Part shown: positions 1-8,184 of the stretch, in pieces
Numbering within the stretch: position 1 is the stretch's first letter
Layout of the letters: each line of letters starts with the position of its first letter
Assembly (NCBI RefSeq): GCF_045348435.1
Contig: NZ_CP157484.1
Coordinates: 1,116,001-1,180,000 of the forward strand
Source: Alsobacter sp045348435
GTDB taxonomy: Bacteria; Pseudomonadota; Alphaproteobacteria; Rhizobiales; Beijerinckiaceae
Length of the DNA stretch: 64,000 bases
Direction: 5' to 3'
Program-made: the position numbers and the translations under genes
The notes under the pieces: model-generated
Seen by the model: the letters and a program-made list of their open reading frames with translations, nothing else
What the model was told of the DNA's origin: nothing
Database searches by the model: none

Positions 1-133
1 TGGTGTCGTCGCCGTCGGGATTCTTCTCGATCTTGATGACGTCGGCGCCCATGTCGGCCAGCATCAGGGTGCAGGTGGGGCCGGCCATCACATGCGTCAG
101 GTCGATGACTTTCAGTCCGCTGAGAGGACCCAT
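1..133 (-). CDS. CaiB/BaiF family CoA-transferase (family III), N-terminal part
   Basis: Only the first 44 residues lie in the window; the gene runs off the left edge. They start [19 protein letters not shown] and continue with the [12 protein letters not shown] stretch typical of the nucleotide-fold N-terminus of family III CoA-transferases such as formyl-CoA transferase and CaiB. The catalytic Asp is beyond the edge, so the substrate cannot be judged. The next gene upstream on the same strand is an enoyl-CoA hydratase, and the pair suggests acyl-CoA catabolism. Family assignment is firm; function is not. Confidence 0.85.
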   Translation of the reverse strand, partial: MGPLSGLKVIDLTHVMAGPTCTLMLADMGADVIKIEKNPDGDDT

Positions 134-191
134 GGCGATCTCGTTCTTGATGGGGGGGGGAACCGCGGGAGGAGAGCCCGGCGCGCGGGCG

Positions 192-1016
192 CTACTCTCC
201 CTTGAAGCGAGGCGGGCGCTTGTTCAGGAAAGCTTCCATGCCCTCGCGGAAATCCTGGCTCATGTAGCACATGAGGATCAGGTCCTGTCCCTCTGCGGGA
301 GCGTTGTGTTCGGCGATCCGGCGCAGGCCCTCCTTGGTGGCCTGCATGGTCAGGGGCGCGTGGCCCACCATCATCGTCGCGAGCTCGTCGGCGCGGCGGC
401 GGGCCGCCTCCGGGGTGTCCAGCACCTCGCTGAGCAGCCCGATCCGCTGCGCCTCCTCGGCCTCCACCAGCCGGGCGGTGAAGATCATGTCCTTGACCCG
501 CGCGGGGCCGATCAGCTGGCTGAGCCGGGCCAGGTTGGCGATGGACAGGCAGTTGCCCAGCGTCCGCGCGATCGGAAAGCCGAACCTGGCGTTGGCCGAT
601 CCGATGCGGATGTCGCAGCGCGCCGCGATGCCGGCCCCGCCGCCGGTGCAGGCTCCCACGATGGCGGCGATCACGGGGACGCGGCAGCGGTCGATGGTGC
701 CCAGCACCCGATCGATGCGGGCCTCGTAGCCCAGCGCGTCCTCGGGCGTCGAGAAGGCGCGGAACTGCGAGATGTCGGTCCCCGCCGCGAAGGCCTTGTC
801 GCCCGCCCCGGTGATGACCATGACCCGGATCGAGGGGTCGTGGTTCACGGCCTCGCAGATCGCGGCCAGCTTCTCGTACATCGCGAAGGTGAGGGCGTTG
901 CGGGCCTCCGGCCGGTTGAACGTGATCCGGGCGATTCCGTCCCGCGCTTCATAGAGAAGCTCGTCGGTGTCCTGCCGGGCGCTCCCCTGGCTGGCGGCGA
1001 CTGCGCTATCCGTCAT
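192..1016 (-). CDS. enoyl-CoA hydratase/isomerase family protein
   Basis: About 274 residues with a crotonase fold. The N-terminal half has the NRPEARNAL motif, followed by the oxyanion-hole segment AAGTDISQF and the GACTGGGAG loop. Two adjacent ATG codons (1019 and 1016) follow a perfect AGGAGG ribosome site; the second has the better spacing (4 nt against 1 nt), so it was chosen. It should hydrate or isomerise an acyl-CoA double bond in the cytoplasm. It sits just upstream of a CoA-transferase on the same strand, and a GntR regulator is divergent. The position of the usual second catalytic Glu is occupied within [10 protein letters not shown], so hydratase versus isomerase or lyase is undecided. 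Confidence 0.88.
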   Translation of the reverse strand: MTDSAVAASQGSARQDTDELLYEARDGIARITFNRPEARNALTFAMYEKLAAICEAVNHDPSIRVMVITGAGDKAFAAGTDISQFRAFSTPEDALGYEARIDRVLGTIDRCRVPVIAAIVGACTGGGAGIAARCDIRIGSANARFGFPIARTLGNCLSIANLARLSQLIGPARVKDMIFTARLVEAEEAQRIGLLSEVLDTPEAARRRADELATMMVGHAPLTMQATKEGLRRIAEHNAPAEGQDLILMCYMSQDFREGMEAFLNKRPPRFKGE

Positions 1017-1111
1017 CATCCCTCCTTGGCCTGCACGCCGTCCCGGACGCCCGGCGGGGTGCGGGTCCGAGAGGGCTTCCTCCACGCCGTCTGCTGCGGC
1101 TATAAGGGCAG

Positions 1112-1186
1112 TTTGAATGCACAATTCGCCTCATGCAACCTGTTTTGACAGGCTCCATCGTCTCGGACGGAAACTTTGCATTCAAA
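1112..1186. promoter_or_regulatory. inverted repeat between divergent hydratase and GntR genes
   Basis: TTTGAATGCA at 1112-1121 and its exact reverse complement TGCATTCAAA at 1177-1186 flank a 55-bp spacer in the divergent promoter region. A TTGACA hexamer at 1145-1150 could be a -35 element, though no good -10 follows at 17 nt. The placement fits binding by the GntR/FCD protein encoded at 1209 to control itself and the acyl-CoA genes. This is inferred from symmetry and position only. Confidence 0.45.
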
Positions 1187-1208
1187 AGCGACAGAGCGGA
1201 GAGGGCGG

Positions 1209-1904
1209 ATGCTGCACGACGAGGTGGTCTCGAATCTCCGCGGAATCCTGATCGAGGGCGAGATCCCGCCCGGCGCGCGCATTCCCGAGCGGGAGCTGTG
1301 CGAGCGGTTCGGCATCTCCCGCACGCCGCTGCGCGAAGCCCTGAAAGTGCTGGCCGCCGAGGGCTACGTCGTCCTGCTGCCGCACCGGGGCGCGCAGGCC
1401 GCCAAGCTCACCCGCAAGGACGTGGCGGACCTGTTCGAGGTGGTCGAGGGGCTGGAGGCCAAGGCCGGCGAACTGGCCTGCGCCCGCATCAGCGACGCCG
1501 AGATCGCCGAGGTCGCGGCGCTCCACCGCGAGATGGCGGAGCATCACCGGCGCGGCGACCTGCCGTCCTACTACCGGTGCAACCGGCGCATCCACGAGCT
1601 CATCGTGGCGGCGGCCGACAATGCGGTGCTGTCGGCGGTCTACCAGTCCGTCACCGCGCGGATCAGGCGCGCCCGCTTCGTCGCCCCAATGCCGCAGGCC
1701 CACTGGGACCTTGCCATCCTGGAGCACGAGGCCATCTTGAACGCGCTGACCCGGCGCGACAGCGGCTCGCTGGCCTATCTGTTGAGCCGGCACATGCGCC
1801 ACAAGCGCGAGGAGACGGAGCGGGCCGGCTTCGCGGCCGACGCGGAAGAGCCGCCGCGTCCCCGCCGGACCCGCAAGGCCAACGGCCACGCGAAGGAGAC
1901 CTGA
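1209..1904 (+). CDS. GntR family transcriptional regulator (FCD type)
   Basis: About 231 residues. An N-terminal winged helix (LHDEVVSNLRGILIEGEIPPG, then RELCERFGISRTPLREAL) is followed by an all-helical ligand-binding domain of the FCD kind with spaced Asp/His residues (NRRIHELIVAAADN, HMRHKREE). The C-terminus is a basic tail. A TTG at 1176 is in frame, but the ATG at 1209 has a GGAGAGGG ribosome site and starts closer to the family N-terminus. It is divergent from the enoyl-CoA hydratase gene, which is its likely target together with the CoA-transferase. FCD regulators usually sense small carboxylic acids; the ligand here is unknown. Confidence 0.9.
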   Translation: MLHDEVVSNLRGILIEGEIPPGARIPERELCERFGISRTPLREALKVLAAEGYVVLLPHRGAQAAKLTRKDVADLFEVVEGLEAKAGELACARISDAEIAEVAALHREMAEHHRRGDLPSYYRCNRRIHELIVAAADNAVLSAVYQSVTARIRRARFVAPMPQAHWDLAILEHEAILNALTRRDSGSLAYLLSRHMRHKREETERAGFAADAEEPPRPRRTRKANGHAKET

Positions 1905-2297
1905 ATGCGCGTCGCACTTTTCTTGGGCCTGGCCGGGCTCGCCTGTGCGCCGGCGCAGGCGGCGGAAGGGCCCAAATTCGAGGGGTCCAAGATCGAGACC
2001 TTGAAGCAGATCGGCCCGGCCCTGCAGGCCTGCTGGCGCCCGCCCGAGGCCGCCCATCCATTCCAGGTGACGATCCGGGTCAGCTTCAACCGGGACGGCG
2101 GCGTCATCGGCAAGCCGGCAGTGAGTTTCTCCCAGTTCACGGGCGGCGACGAGGACCGCGCCCGGGTGGCCGAAGCCGTGGCCGGCGCGCTGCGCAGCTG
2201 CAGCCCGCTGCCCTTCAGCAAGACGCTCGGCGCGGCGGTGGCGGGCCGGATCTTCACCTTCCGCTTCGGCCGGACCGCGCCCTCCGTGGCGATCTGA
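1905..2297 (+). CDS. secreted protein with TonB/TolA C-terminal-like fold
   Basis: 130 residues with a cleavable signal peptide (MRVALFLGLAGLACAPAQAA). The body has IGPALQACWRPP followed by VTIRVSFNRDGGVIGKP, the pattern of TonB/TolA C-terminal domains. It starts directly after the GntR stop codon (TGA then ATG) with an AAGGAGA site, so the two are co-transcribed. There is no membrane anchor or proline-rich linker, so it is not a classical energy transducer and is probably a free periplasmic domain. Its role is unknown. Confidence 0.7.
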   Translation: MRVALFLGLAGLACAPAQAAEGPKFEGSKIETLKQIGPALQACWRPPEAAHPFQVTIRVSFNRDGGVIGKPAVSFSQFTGGDEDRARVAEAVAGALRSCSPLPFSKTLGAAVAGRIFTFRFGRTAPSVAI

Positions 2298-2389
2298 CGT
2301 CCCACGCTGTGGACAGCGGCGCCTTCGCGGGACGCGGCCTTGATTCCGTCCGAGTTGGCCCCCCAAGGTGCGCGCTCGCTGGAGGCGCA

Positions 2390-3208
2390 ATGAGACTTCG
2401 TCACACCCTTCTGCTCGCGTTCGCCCTGGTCGCATCCGGTCCCGCCTGGGCGCAGGACGCCGCGCCTGCGGCCGCGCAGCCTGCGACCGACGCCGCGTCG
2501 GAGGCCGCTCCGCAGCTGGCCAAGCCGGCCGCCAAGGCCAGGCCCAAGCCCAAGCCGAAGCCCGCCGCCAAGGTGGTCCGGCGTCCGGCGGCGCCGGCCC
2601 CGAACCCGGCCAACGATCCGACGACGCCGGAGGCCAACGGGTGGGGAGCCGGTCAGCCGGACCCCGGCGCCGCTGTCGGCCAGGGGCTGCAGGGCGCCCA
2701 GGAGCTCGCCGACCCGTCCTCGACCGCCTCGGCGCGGCCGGACCAGAGCCTCGCGCCGTGCGCGCCCGATTCGGCGTCGGAGGTCCGCCCCAGCTGCGTC
2801 CAGCCCGCGCCCCCGCCTGCTCCGAAGGTGGCGTCCGAGAACCCCGCCGGGTGCGTCGTCTTCACCAACGAGCCTGCGAGCGCGTCGCAATATCCGTTCA
2901 ACATCCGCAACCGCTGCCGCTTCGCCGTGGAGTTCCGGGCGCGCGTCTGCACGGAGGACTGGACCAAGCCGTCCCAGCCCGTGAGTTGCGTGGTATCGCC
3001 GGAGCCGCTCTATCTCTCGGTCGGCTCGGGCTATTCGGGGCACAGCGACGTCAAGCCGGCGCAACTCGTCTCCGTCTGCAGCGCCCGTTCGGGCGAATGC
3101 ATGCATGCCGGCCCCAGGCCGGCCCGCCGCAAGCCCGCCGTCGCCGCCGGGCGGCCGACGCCGAAGCCCCCGCGCGCAGCCGCGTCGGCGCAGCCGGCCG
3201 TCCAGTAG
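2390..3208 (+). CDS. secreted Pro/Ala-rich hypothetical protein
   Basis: 272 residues. A signal peptide (to about residue 22, ending AWAQ) precedes a long disordered Ala/Pro/Lys linker containing repeated PKPKPKP. A compact cysteine-containing domain of roughly residues 150-245 follows, with NPAGCVVFTN, NIRNRCRF and VCTEDW, then a second Pro/Ala tail. Six or more cysteines suggest disulphides in the periplasm. Start chosen at ATG 2390 behind a GGAGG site. I do not recognise the folded domain. The linker resembles wall-spanning segments of envelope proteins. Confidence 0.7.
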   Translation: MRLRHTLLLAFALVASGPAWAQDAAPAAAQPATDAASEAAPQLAKPAAKARPKPKPKPAAKVVRRPAAPAPNPANDPTTPEANGWGAGQPDPGAAVGQGLQGAQELADPSSTASARPDQSLAPCAPDSASEVRPSCVQPAPPPAPKVASENPAGCVVFTNEPASASQYPFNIRNRCRFAVEFRARVCTEDWTKPSQPVSCVVSPEPLYLSVGSGYSGHSDVKPAQLVSVCSARSGECMHAGPRPARRKPAVAAGRPTPKPPRAAASAQPAVQ

Positions 3209-3216
3209 GGCGCGGA

Positions 3217-3987
3217 TCAGTCCTTCGCGGCCGGCTTTGACTTCGGCTTCGCCTTGCGCTTGGCCTTGGCGGGCTTCTTCGGTTCGGGTGCGGCGACGGC
3301 GCCGCCATCGTCCTGGCCCCAGACCGCGGCGGGGTCGGCCCGCCCGGGTCCGTCCAGCATGAAGGGCTGAGGGCCCGGCCCCTGGCCGACCGCGATCTCC
3401 TGCATGGTCCGACCGGAGGCGATCGACGTGGCGTCCTCCAGGATCGCGTCGCCCGCGCCGTCGACGGCGTATTCGTCCCGGTGCTTGATCAGCAGCCAGT
3501 TCGTGCGCTTGCCGCCCCAGCGGTCGCCCTTCATGCGCACCAGCACCCAGCCGCCATGCAGGCGCTCGCCGTCCAGGATGAACTTGAAATCGCCGTCCTG
3601 TAGGCCCTCGCCGGGACTCTTCGGGCCGTCCGGCAGCCAGCGCCCGCGGTCCCACACCATCACCGTGCCGCCGCCATACTCGCCCTTGGGGATCGTGCCC
3701 TCGAAGTCGCCGTAGTCGAGCGGGTGGTCCTCCACCTCCACGGCGAGCCGCTTGTCGCGCGGGTCGAGAGAGGGGCCGCGCGCGACCGCCCAGGACTTGA
3801 ACACGCCGTCGATCTCGATGCGCAGATCGTAATGGAGCCGCGAGGCGGCGTGCTTCTGAATGACGAAGCGCCCGGTGTCGGACGGCCTGACCTGCGCCTC
3901 GCCGCTGGGCTCGGATGTTTTCTCGAAGTCGCGCTTCTGGCGGTAGGCCTCGAGCTTGCGGTGCGGTTCGGACTTGCTGTCGGGCAC
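3217..3987 (-). CDS. stand-alone LigD-type DNA 3'-phosphoesterase
   Basis: 256 residues, almost entirely the phosphoesterase (PE) domain of bacterial NHEJ ligase D. The core FVIQKHAASRLHYDLRIE carries H46, H52, D54 and R56, and VEDHPLDY carries H88 and Y92. These match the spacing of the Mn-binding and catalytic residues known from Pseudomonas LigD PE (H42, H48, D50, R52, H84, Y88), with a constant offset of four. No ligase or primase domain follows; the protein ends in a Lys/Pro/Ala-rich basic tail likely to bind DNA. It should trim 3' phosphates or ribonucleotides at breaks. No Ku or ligase gene lies nearby. Confidence 0.88.
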   Translation of the reverse strand: MPDSKSEPHRKLEAYRQKRDFEKTSEPSGEAQVRPSDTGRFVIQKHAASRLHYDLRIEIDGVFKSWAVARGPSLDPRDKRLAVEVEDHPLDYGDFEGTIPKGEYGGGTVMVWDRGRWLPDGPKSPGEGLQDGDFKFILDGERLHGGWVLVRMKGDRWGGKRTNWLLIKHRDEYAVDGAGDAILEDATSIASGRTMQEIAVGQGPGPQPFMLDGPGRADPAAVWGQDDGGAVAAPEPKKPAKAKRKAKPKSKPAAKD

Positions 3988-4012
3988 GGCGGACCTCCCC
4001 GGGCGCCCGCCC

Positions 4013-4444
4013 TCAGAGCTCGGAGCCGCCGTCGTCCTTGGCGGGAGCGGCGGGCTTGTCCGAGACGGTGATCTGCACCGTGACCTGGCGGGTGGTCCCG
4101 TCCAGGCCCTTGATCTCGTACTTCACCTCGTCCGAACCCATGTAGCCCTTGTTGGGCTGGTAGAAGACGCCCTGCACGGGCGTCTCGACATTGGGGCAGC
4201 GGAAGGTCGCAGGCGTCTTCACCTTGCCGGCCTTGACGTTCAGCGTGCCGTGCTTGGGCGCGGTCACGACCTTGACGTCGGTCAGCGGGCCGACGCCGCA
4301 GTCCTTCTTCAGCGCCGACACCATGCCGATGCGCGTCGTCTTGCCGGGCGCGACGGTGGCGCTGCGATAGGCGCCTGTCTGCGCTTGCGCCGCCACGGGC
4401 GCGAGCATCAGGACGGCTGCGAGACCGAGGATCGAGGAACGCAT
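4013..4444 (-). CDS. small secreted protein, paralogue of the 29.1-kb gene
   Basis: 143 residues with a signal peptide ending AAQAQ. The mature part contains PKHGTLNV, a TPATFRCPNVETPVQGVFY segment and GSDEVKYEI, a single Ig-like beta-domain pattern. The protein at 29115-29534 has the same order (PTKGTV, VPASAARCAGVDVPVQALFF, GPDVVTVEV), so the two are paralogues. An internal in-frame ATG at 4444 is preferred over 4483 because it opens the signal peptide and has GGAG upstream. Function unknown; extracytoplasmic location is clear. Confidence 0.75.
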   Translation of the reverse strand: MRSSILGLAAVLMLAPVAAQAQTGAYRSATVAPGKTTRIGMVSALKKDCGVGPLTDVKVVTAPKHGTLNVKAGKVKTPATFRCPNVETPVQGVFYQPNKGYMGSDEVKYEIKGLDGTTRQVTVQITVSDKPAAPAKDDGGSEL

Positions 4445-4535
4445 CGGAGAAACTCCATGACGGCGGGACGCGTCGTCTAACACGTCCCGCCCCGGACGGT
4501 TGCGTGGAGGGGCCGGCGAGCGGGCCGGCCCGGGC

Positions 4536-5726
4536 TCACTTCTTGGTCTTGGAGCCGATCTCCTCGTCCCAGCGGCGGAAGGCCAGCACCATCTTCTCGG
4601 GCGTCAGCGGCAGCTCGATGGGGGAGCCGGCGATCAGGGCGGCGTATTCCGGCCGGCCATACTCCTTGATGACGTCCTGGCTCTTCTGCGGCGCGAGCTC
4701 CAGGCCGACATTCTTCACCGCGGGGCCGGGATAGAGGTAGCCCTCGTCATACGCGAAGGCCTGGATCTTCGGCTGCAGGATGAACTGCATGACGTCGAGC
4801 AGCACCGCGAAGCGGTCGTCCGGCACGCCCTTCGGCACGACCATGAAGAAGGCGTCCGAAACCCAGTGGAACCCCTTCAGGGTCGCGATGGCGGCCGACT
4901 TCGGCACGATGCCCAGCGCCCGCGGGTTGATGTCCCAACCGGTGGTCGAGATGATGATGTCGCGCGATCCCTCGCCGAACTCCTTCATCGTCGCGCCCGT
5001 GCCGGTGGGATAGTACTCCACGAAGGCGTTCAGCTCGCGCAGATAGGCCCAGGTCTTGTCCCAGCCGGCGACCGGATCCTTGGGGTCCTTGTCGCCCAGG
5101 ATGTAGGGCAGCCCCATCATGAAGGTGCGGCCGGGGCCGGAATTGGCCGGGCGGGCGTACATGAAGCGGTTCGGGTTGGCCTTGGCCCAGGCGAGCAGCT
5201 CCTCCGCCGAGGACGGCGGCTTGCTGACGCGCTCGGGCGCATATTCGAGCAGCGGGCCGGAGGGGTAGTAGGCGCAAACGACGCCGTAGCCCTGGCCCTG
5301 GGCCTTGAACAGGTTCAGCGCCGCCGGCTCGTAATTCGCCTCGATGCCCGGGAAGGACGCATCGTAATCGGGAAACAGCTTCGTCCAGAGGCCCTGGTCG
5401 AGCCCGGCCGCGAGGCCGTCGCTGCCGGTGAGGATGAGGTCGATGTCGCTCTTGCCGGCGTTCTGCTGCGCCTTGATCTTGCCGGCGAGCTCAGGCGCGG
5501 GCGCCTTCACATAGACGAAGCGCGAGGCGAGCTCCGGCTTGGCCGCCTTGTAGGCGTCGAACCCCGGTTGCAGCAGCGCCAGCGCGCCGCCCACATCCAT
5601 GATGGTGATCGTCACGGGCGCCTTCGGCAGGGCAGGGGCGGCCGCGAAGGCCCGACCCGGCGCATGGCCGGCCACGATGGCCGCGCCCGCGATGCCGCCC
5701 AGCACGTCTCTGCGATTGAACGCCAT
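4536..5726 (-). CDS. ABC transporter extracellular solute-binding protein
   Basis: 396 residues. A twin-arginine signal (NRRDVLGGIAGAAIV) indicates export of a folded protein. The mature part shows the two-lobe type 2 periplasmic binding pattern of the spermidine/putrescine, iron or thiamine class (GVVCAYYPSGPLLEY, then DIIISTTGWDIN). Start at ATG 5726 with a GGGAGGA site. No permease or ATPase gene is adjacent; the nearest genes are nagA and nagB, 41 bp upstream on the same strand, so an amino-sugar link is possible but unproven. Confidence 0.85.
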   Translation of the reverse strand: MAFNRRDVLGGIAGAAIVAGHAPGRAFAAAPALPKAPVTITIMDVGGALALLQPGFDAYKAAKPELASRFVYVKAPAPELAGKIKAQQNAGKSDIDLILTGSDGLAAGLDQGLWTKLFPDYDASFPGIEANYEPAALNLFKAQGQGYGVVCAYYPSGPLLEYAPERVSKPPSSAEELLAWAKANPNRFMYARPANSGPGRTFMMGLPYILGDKDPKDPVAGWDKTWAYLRELNAFVEYYPTGTGATMKEFGEGSRDIIISTTGWDINPRALGIVPKSAAIATLKGFHWVSDAFFMVVPKGVPDDRFAVLLDVMQFILQPKIQAFAYDEGYLYPGPAVKNVGLELAPQKSQDVIKEYGRPEYAALIAGSPIELPLTPEKMVLAFRRWDEEIGSKTKK

Positions 5727-5767
5727 GACAATCCTCCCGTTGGCCCTTCGGGCCGTTGTGCGCCAGC

Positions 5768-6796
5768 TTAGGAAGTCGGTTTCCCGACAACAAGGGATCC
5801 GTCGAGGCTCACGCTCTCGATCGCGAGGTCGGCCGACCAGACGACCTCGCTGGGCGCCAGCGCGATTCCATGGCGCGCCAGCGCGGGCGCCATCAGGGCG
5901 CGCGGGTGGGCCGACGCCATCGCGATCGCGTCGGCCGGCGAGGCGAGCCCCCACCTCGCCACGTTGCGCACGGCGTCGTCGAGGCTCAGCGCGGAGCCGG
6001 CCAGATAGGTCGAGTGGGGCTGGCGCACGGACCCATCCGCCGCCCGCTCCACCGTCATGCCGGCGAACGGATAGAGCCCGGGCGGCGACGCGGCGGCCGA
6101 CACGGCGTCCGTGACCAGGATCGAACGCGCGATCCCCTTGGCCCGCAGCATGACCTTGAGGGCGGCCGGCGACAGGTGGATCCCGTCGGCGATGAAGTCG
6201 GCCCAGAGCCGGTCCTCGGCCAGCTGCGCGACGATCGGGTTGTCGAATTTGTGCTGCTGGTGCGCGACGCCGTTGCCCAAATGGGTGGACAGGACCGCTC
6301 CGGCGTCCGCCGCCTCGCGCACTTGCCCCGAGGTGGCGGCGCTGTGGCCGATCGCGACGACGACGCCATCCCCCGCGGCGCGCCGCGTGAAGGCGCCGCC
6401 GGCGTCCATCTCCGGGGCGATGGTGACGAGCAGGATCGGCCGCGCCAGCGCCGACTGCAGGGCCTCGAACAGGGCCGGGTCGGGCGGCGTCATCGCCTCG
6501 GCCGGGTGGCAGCCCTTGTAGCCGTCGGCGGGATTGAGAAAGGGCCCTTCCAGATGGTAGCCCGGGACCATCAGCCTCCCCAGGCTGCTCGCCGCCACGG
6601 CGGCGTCCAGCGCCGCGAAGCGGGCGCGGAGCTCCTCCGGACGGGCCGTGATGAGGGTCGGCAGGCAGGCGGTCACGCCGGTGCTCAGCATCGCCCGCAG
6701 GGCGTGATCGAGCCGGTCCGGCGTGATGGCGGCGTCGTTGAAATCCACGCCGGCGAAGCCGTTGACCTGCAGGTCGAAGAGGCCGTCCGACCTCAT
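5768..6796 (-). CDS. nagA: N-acetylglucosamine-6-phosphate deacetylase, short divergent form
   Basis: 342 residues of the amidohydrolase superfamily. Metal and substrate motifs are visible: YHLEGPF, AIGHSAA, STHLGNG and VTDAVSAA. It lacks the first 50 or so residues (small beta-sandwich) of E. coli NagA and begins at the [13 protein letters not shown] strand. The usual THLFNAM is replaced by [17 protein letters not shown]. The start overlaps the nagB stop by 4 nt, which supports it as genuine. The pathway is GlcNAc-6-P to GlcN-6-P plus acetate, then NagB to fructose-6-P. The subgroup could act on a related amino sugar. Confidence 0.8.
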   Translation of the reverse strand: MRSDGLFDLQVNGFAGVDFNDAAITPDRLDHALRAMLSTGVTACLPTLITARPEELRARFAALDAAVAASSLGRLMVPGYHLEGPFLNPADGYKGCHPAEAMTPPDPALFEALQSALARPILLVTIAPEMDAGGAFTRRAAGDGVVVAIGHSAATSGQVREAADAGAVLSTHLGNGVAHQQHKFDNPIVAQLAEDRLWADFIADGIHLSPAALKVMLRAKGIARSILVTDAVSAAASPPGLYPFAGMTVERAADGSVRQPHSTYLAGSALSLDDAVRNVARWGLASPADAIAMASAHPRALMAPALARHGIALAPSEVVWSADLAIESVSLDGSLVVGKPTS

Positions 6797-7548
6797 GGCG
6801 TAAACAGCCGGGACCGGTCCAGCCCGGCCGCCGAATCCGGATCCAGATAGAGCGTCGCCGCGGGGTGGCGCTGCACGATCGAGGCGGGAACGTCGGGCGT
6901 GATCGGGCCTTCCACCGCGCCCTTCACGGCGGCGGCCTTGCGGGCGTCCGGGACGGAAAGGATCAGCGCGGCGCTCTTCATGATCTGCCGAACGCTCATC
7001 GAGATCGCCTGGCGCGGCACGGCGTCGAGGTCGGGAAACCACCCCTCGCCGAGCTGCTGGCGCCGGCAGGCCTCGTCGAGCTCGACCACCAGGTAGGGGG
7101 CTTCCGTGTCGAAGTCGGCCGGCGGGTCGTTGAACGCCAGATGGCCGTTTTCGCCCACGCCGGCGAAGCAGACGTCGATGGGCGCGGCCGACACGAGGCG
7201 GTTCAGGCGCTCGATCTCGGCGGCGAGGTCCGGCGCGTCGCCGTTGACGGGCGTGAAGGACGCCAGCCCCGGCGCCCGGGCGACGAAGCGCTCCTGCAGA
7301 TACGAGCGGAAGCTGGCCGGGTGGGTCGCCGGCAGCCCGATATATTCGTCGAGGTGGAAGGCCGACACCTTGCTCCAGTCGAGCGGCTCGGCCATCAGCG
7401 CATCCAGCATCTCGAACTGGCTGGCGCCGGTGGCCACGATGATGCGGGCTTCGCCCTTGGCCTGGATGGCGGTCCGGATGGCGGCCGCGCCAGCGTGGGC
7501 GGCGGAGCGGCCGAGCGCGGTCTTGTCCGCGGTGATTTCCATTTTCAT
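6793..7548 (-). CDS. nagB: glucosamine-6-phosphate deaminase
   Basis: About 251 residues. [21 protein letters not shown] and [16 protein letters not shown] are the diagnostic NagB active-site segments: the Asp of HLDEY, and the His of GENGHLAFN. It deaminates and isomerises glucosamine-6-phosphate to fructose-6-phosphate. It is translationally coupled to nagA by an ATGA overlap. Start codons at 7563, 7548 and 7542 are all possible; none has a strong ribosome site, and 7548 gives the usual N-terminus. Confidence 0.9.
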   Translation of the reverse strand: MKMEITADKTALGRSAAHAGAAAIRTAIQAKGEARIIVATGASQFEMLDALMAEPLDWSKVSAFHLDEYIGLPATHPASFRSYLQERFVARAPGLASFTPVNGDAPDLAAEIERLNRLVSAAPIDVCFAGVGENGHLAFNDPPADFDTEAPYLVVELDEACRRQQLGEGWFPDLDAVPRQAISMSVRQIMKSAALILSVPDARKAAAVKGAVEGPITPDVPASIVQRHPAATLYLDPDSAAGLDRSRLFTP

Positions 7549-7611
7549 GCGGCGATGATGCATGCCGGGGCCGGCAGGACAAGCGCGCCTGGCGAATGGC
7601 CGGGCGGCGCT

Positions 7612-8184
7612 TCAGCCGGCGCCGGCCAGGGTGGCGGCGAGGCGGCCGATGGATTTCAGGATGCCATAGGTCGTGCGCCGCTGGCCGTAGCCGTTCGTGA
7701 TCGCGTTGTGGCGGGCCGCGTAATAGGAGCTTTGCACCTCCAAGAGCTCCAAAAGGCTGCGCTTTCCGCCCTTGAACTGCTCCTGGTAGAGCTCCCGCGC
7801 CTTGGCGCTGGCGGAGACGCCCTCGCTCAAACCGGCGGTCTTGGCCTTCATGGAGCCGCGCTGGAGATAAAACTGGCGCAGGTCCGCCTCGACGTCCTCC
7901 CGGTCGGACCGCAGCCGCATCTCGGCCTGGGTCTCCCACGCGCTAGACTGCTCGCGCCGGGCCGAGCCAAGGCCGCCGTCCATCAACTTGTAGCTGATGG
8001 ACAGCATGCCGCGGACGTCGAGCTCCGTGCGCGTGCTCTGGCCGCGATAGCTTTTCGAGCCCGCCTCCGTCTCCAGGCTGATGCGCGGCATGTCGGCCTG
8101 CCGGAGGCGCAGGGTCTCGGCCTGCGCCGCGACAATGGCCCGCAAACGGCCATGCCTCGCGTCGGAGCGACGCGTCCGGGACGA
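7612..8184 (-). pseudogene. 3' remnant of a TolC-family outer-membrane efflux protein gene
   Basis: The reading frame encodes roughly the last 190 residues of a TolC-type channel: RLRAIVAAQAETLRLRQADMPRISLE, helical coiled-coil stretches, then GKRSLLELLEVQSSYYAARH and GYGQRRTTYGILKSIGRL. Complete family members have about 430-480 residues. Upstream, the frame is cut by the TGA stop (8187-8185) of the methyltransferase gene, and no start codon with a ribosome site precedes it. It probably belonged to a type I secretion apparatus; the signal-less GH26-DUF4214 protein at 25.9 kb would need such a channel. Confidence 0.7.

Noticed and set aside
1133..2389. Long plus-strand frame joined to the secreted protein gene at 2390
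   Set aside because: It overlaps the well-supported GntR and TonB-like genes in another frame; only the part from ATG 2390 has a signal peptide and ribosome site.
1775..3655. 626-codon minus-strand frame
   Set aside because: It is antisense to three supported genes and Arg/Gly-rich with no motif; typical high-GC shadow.
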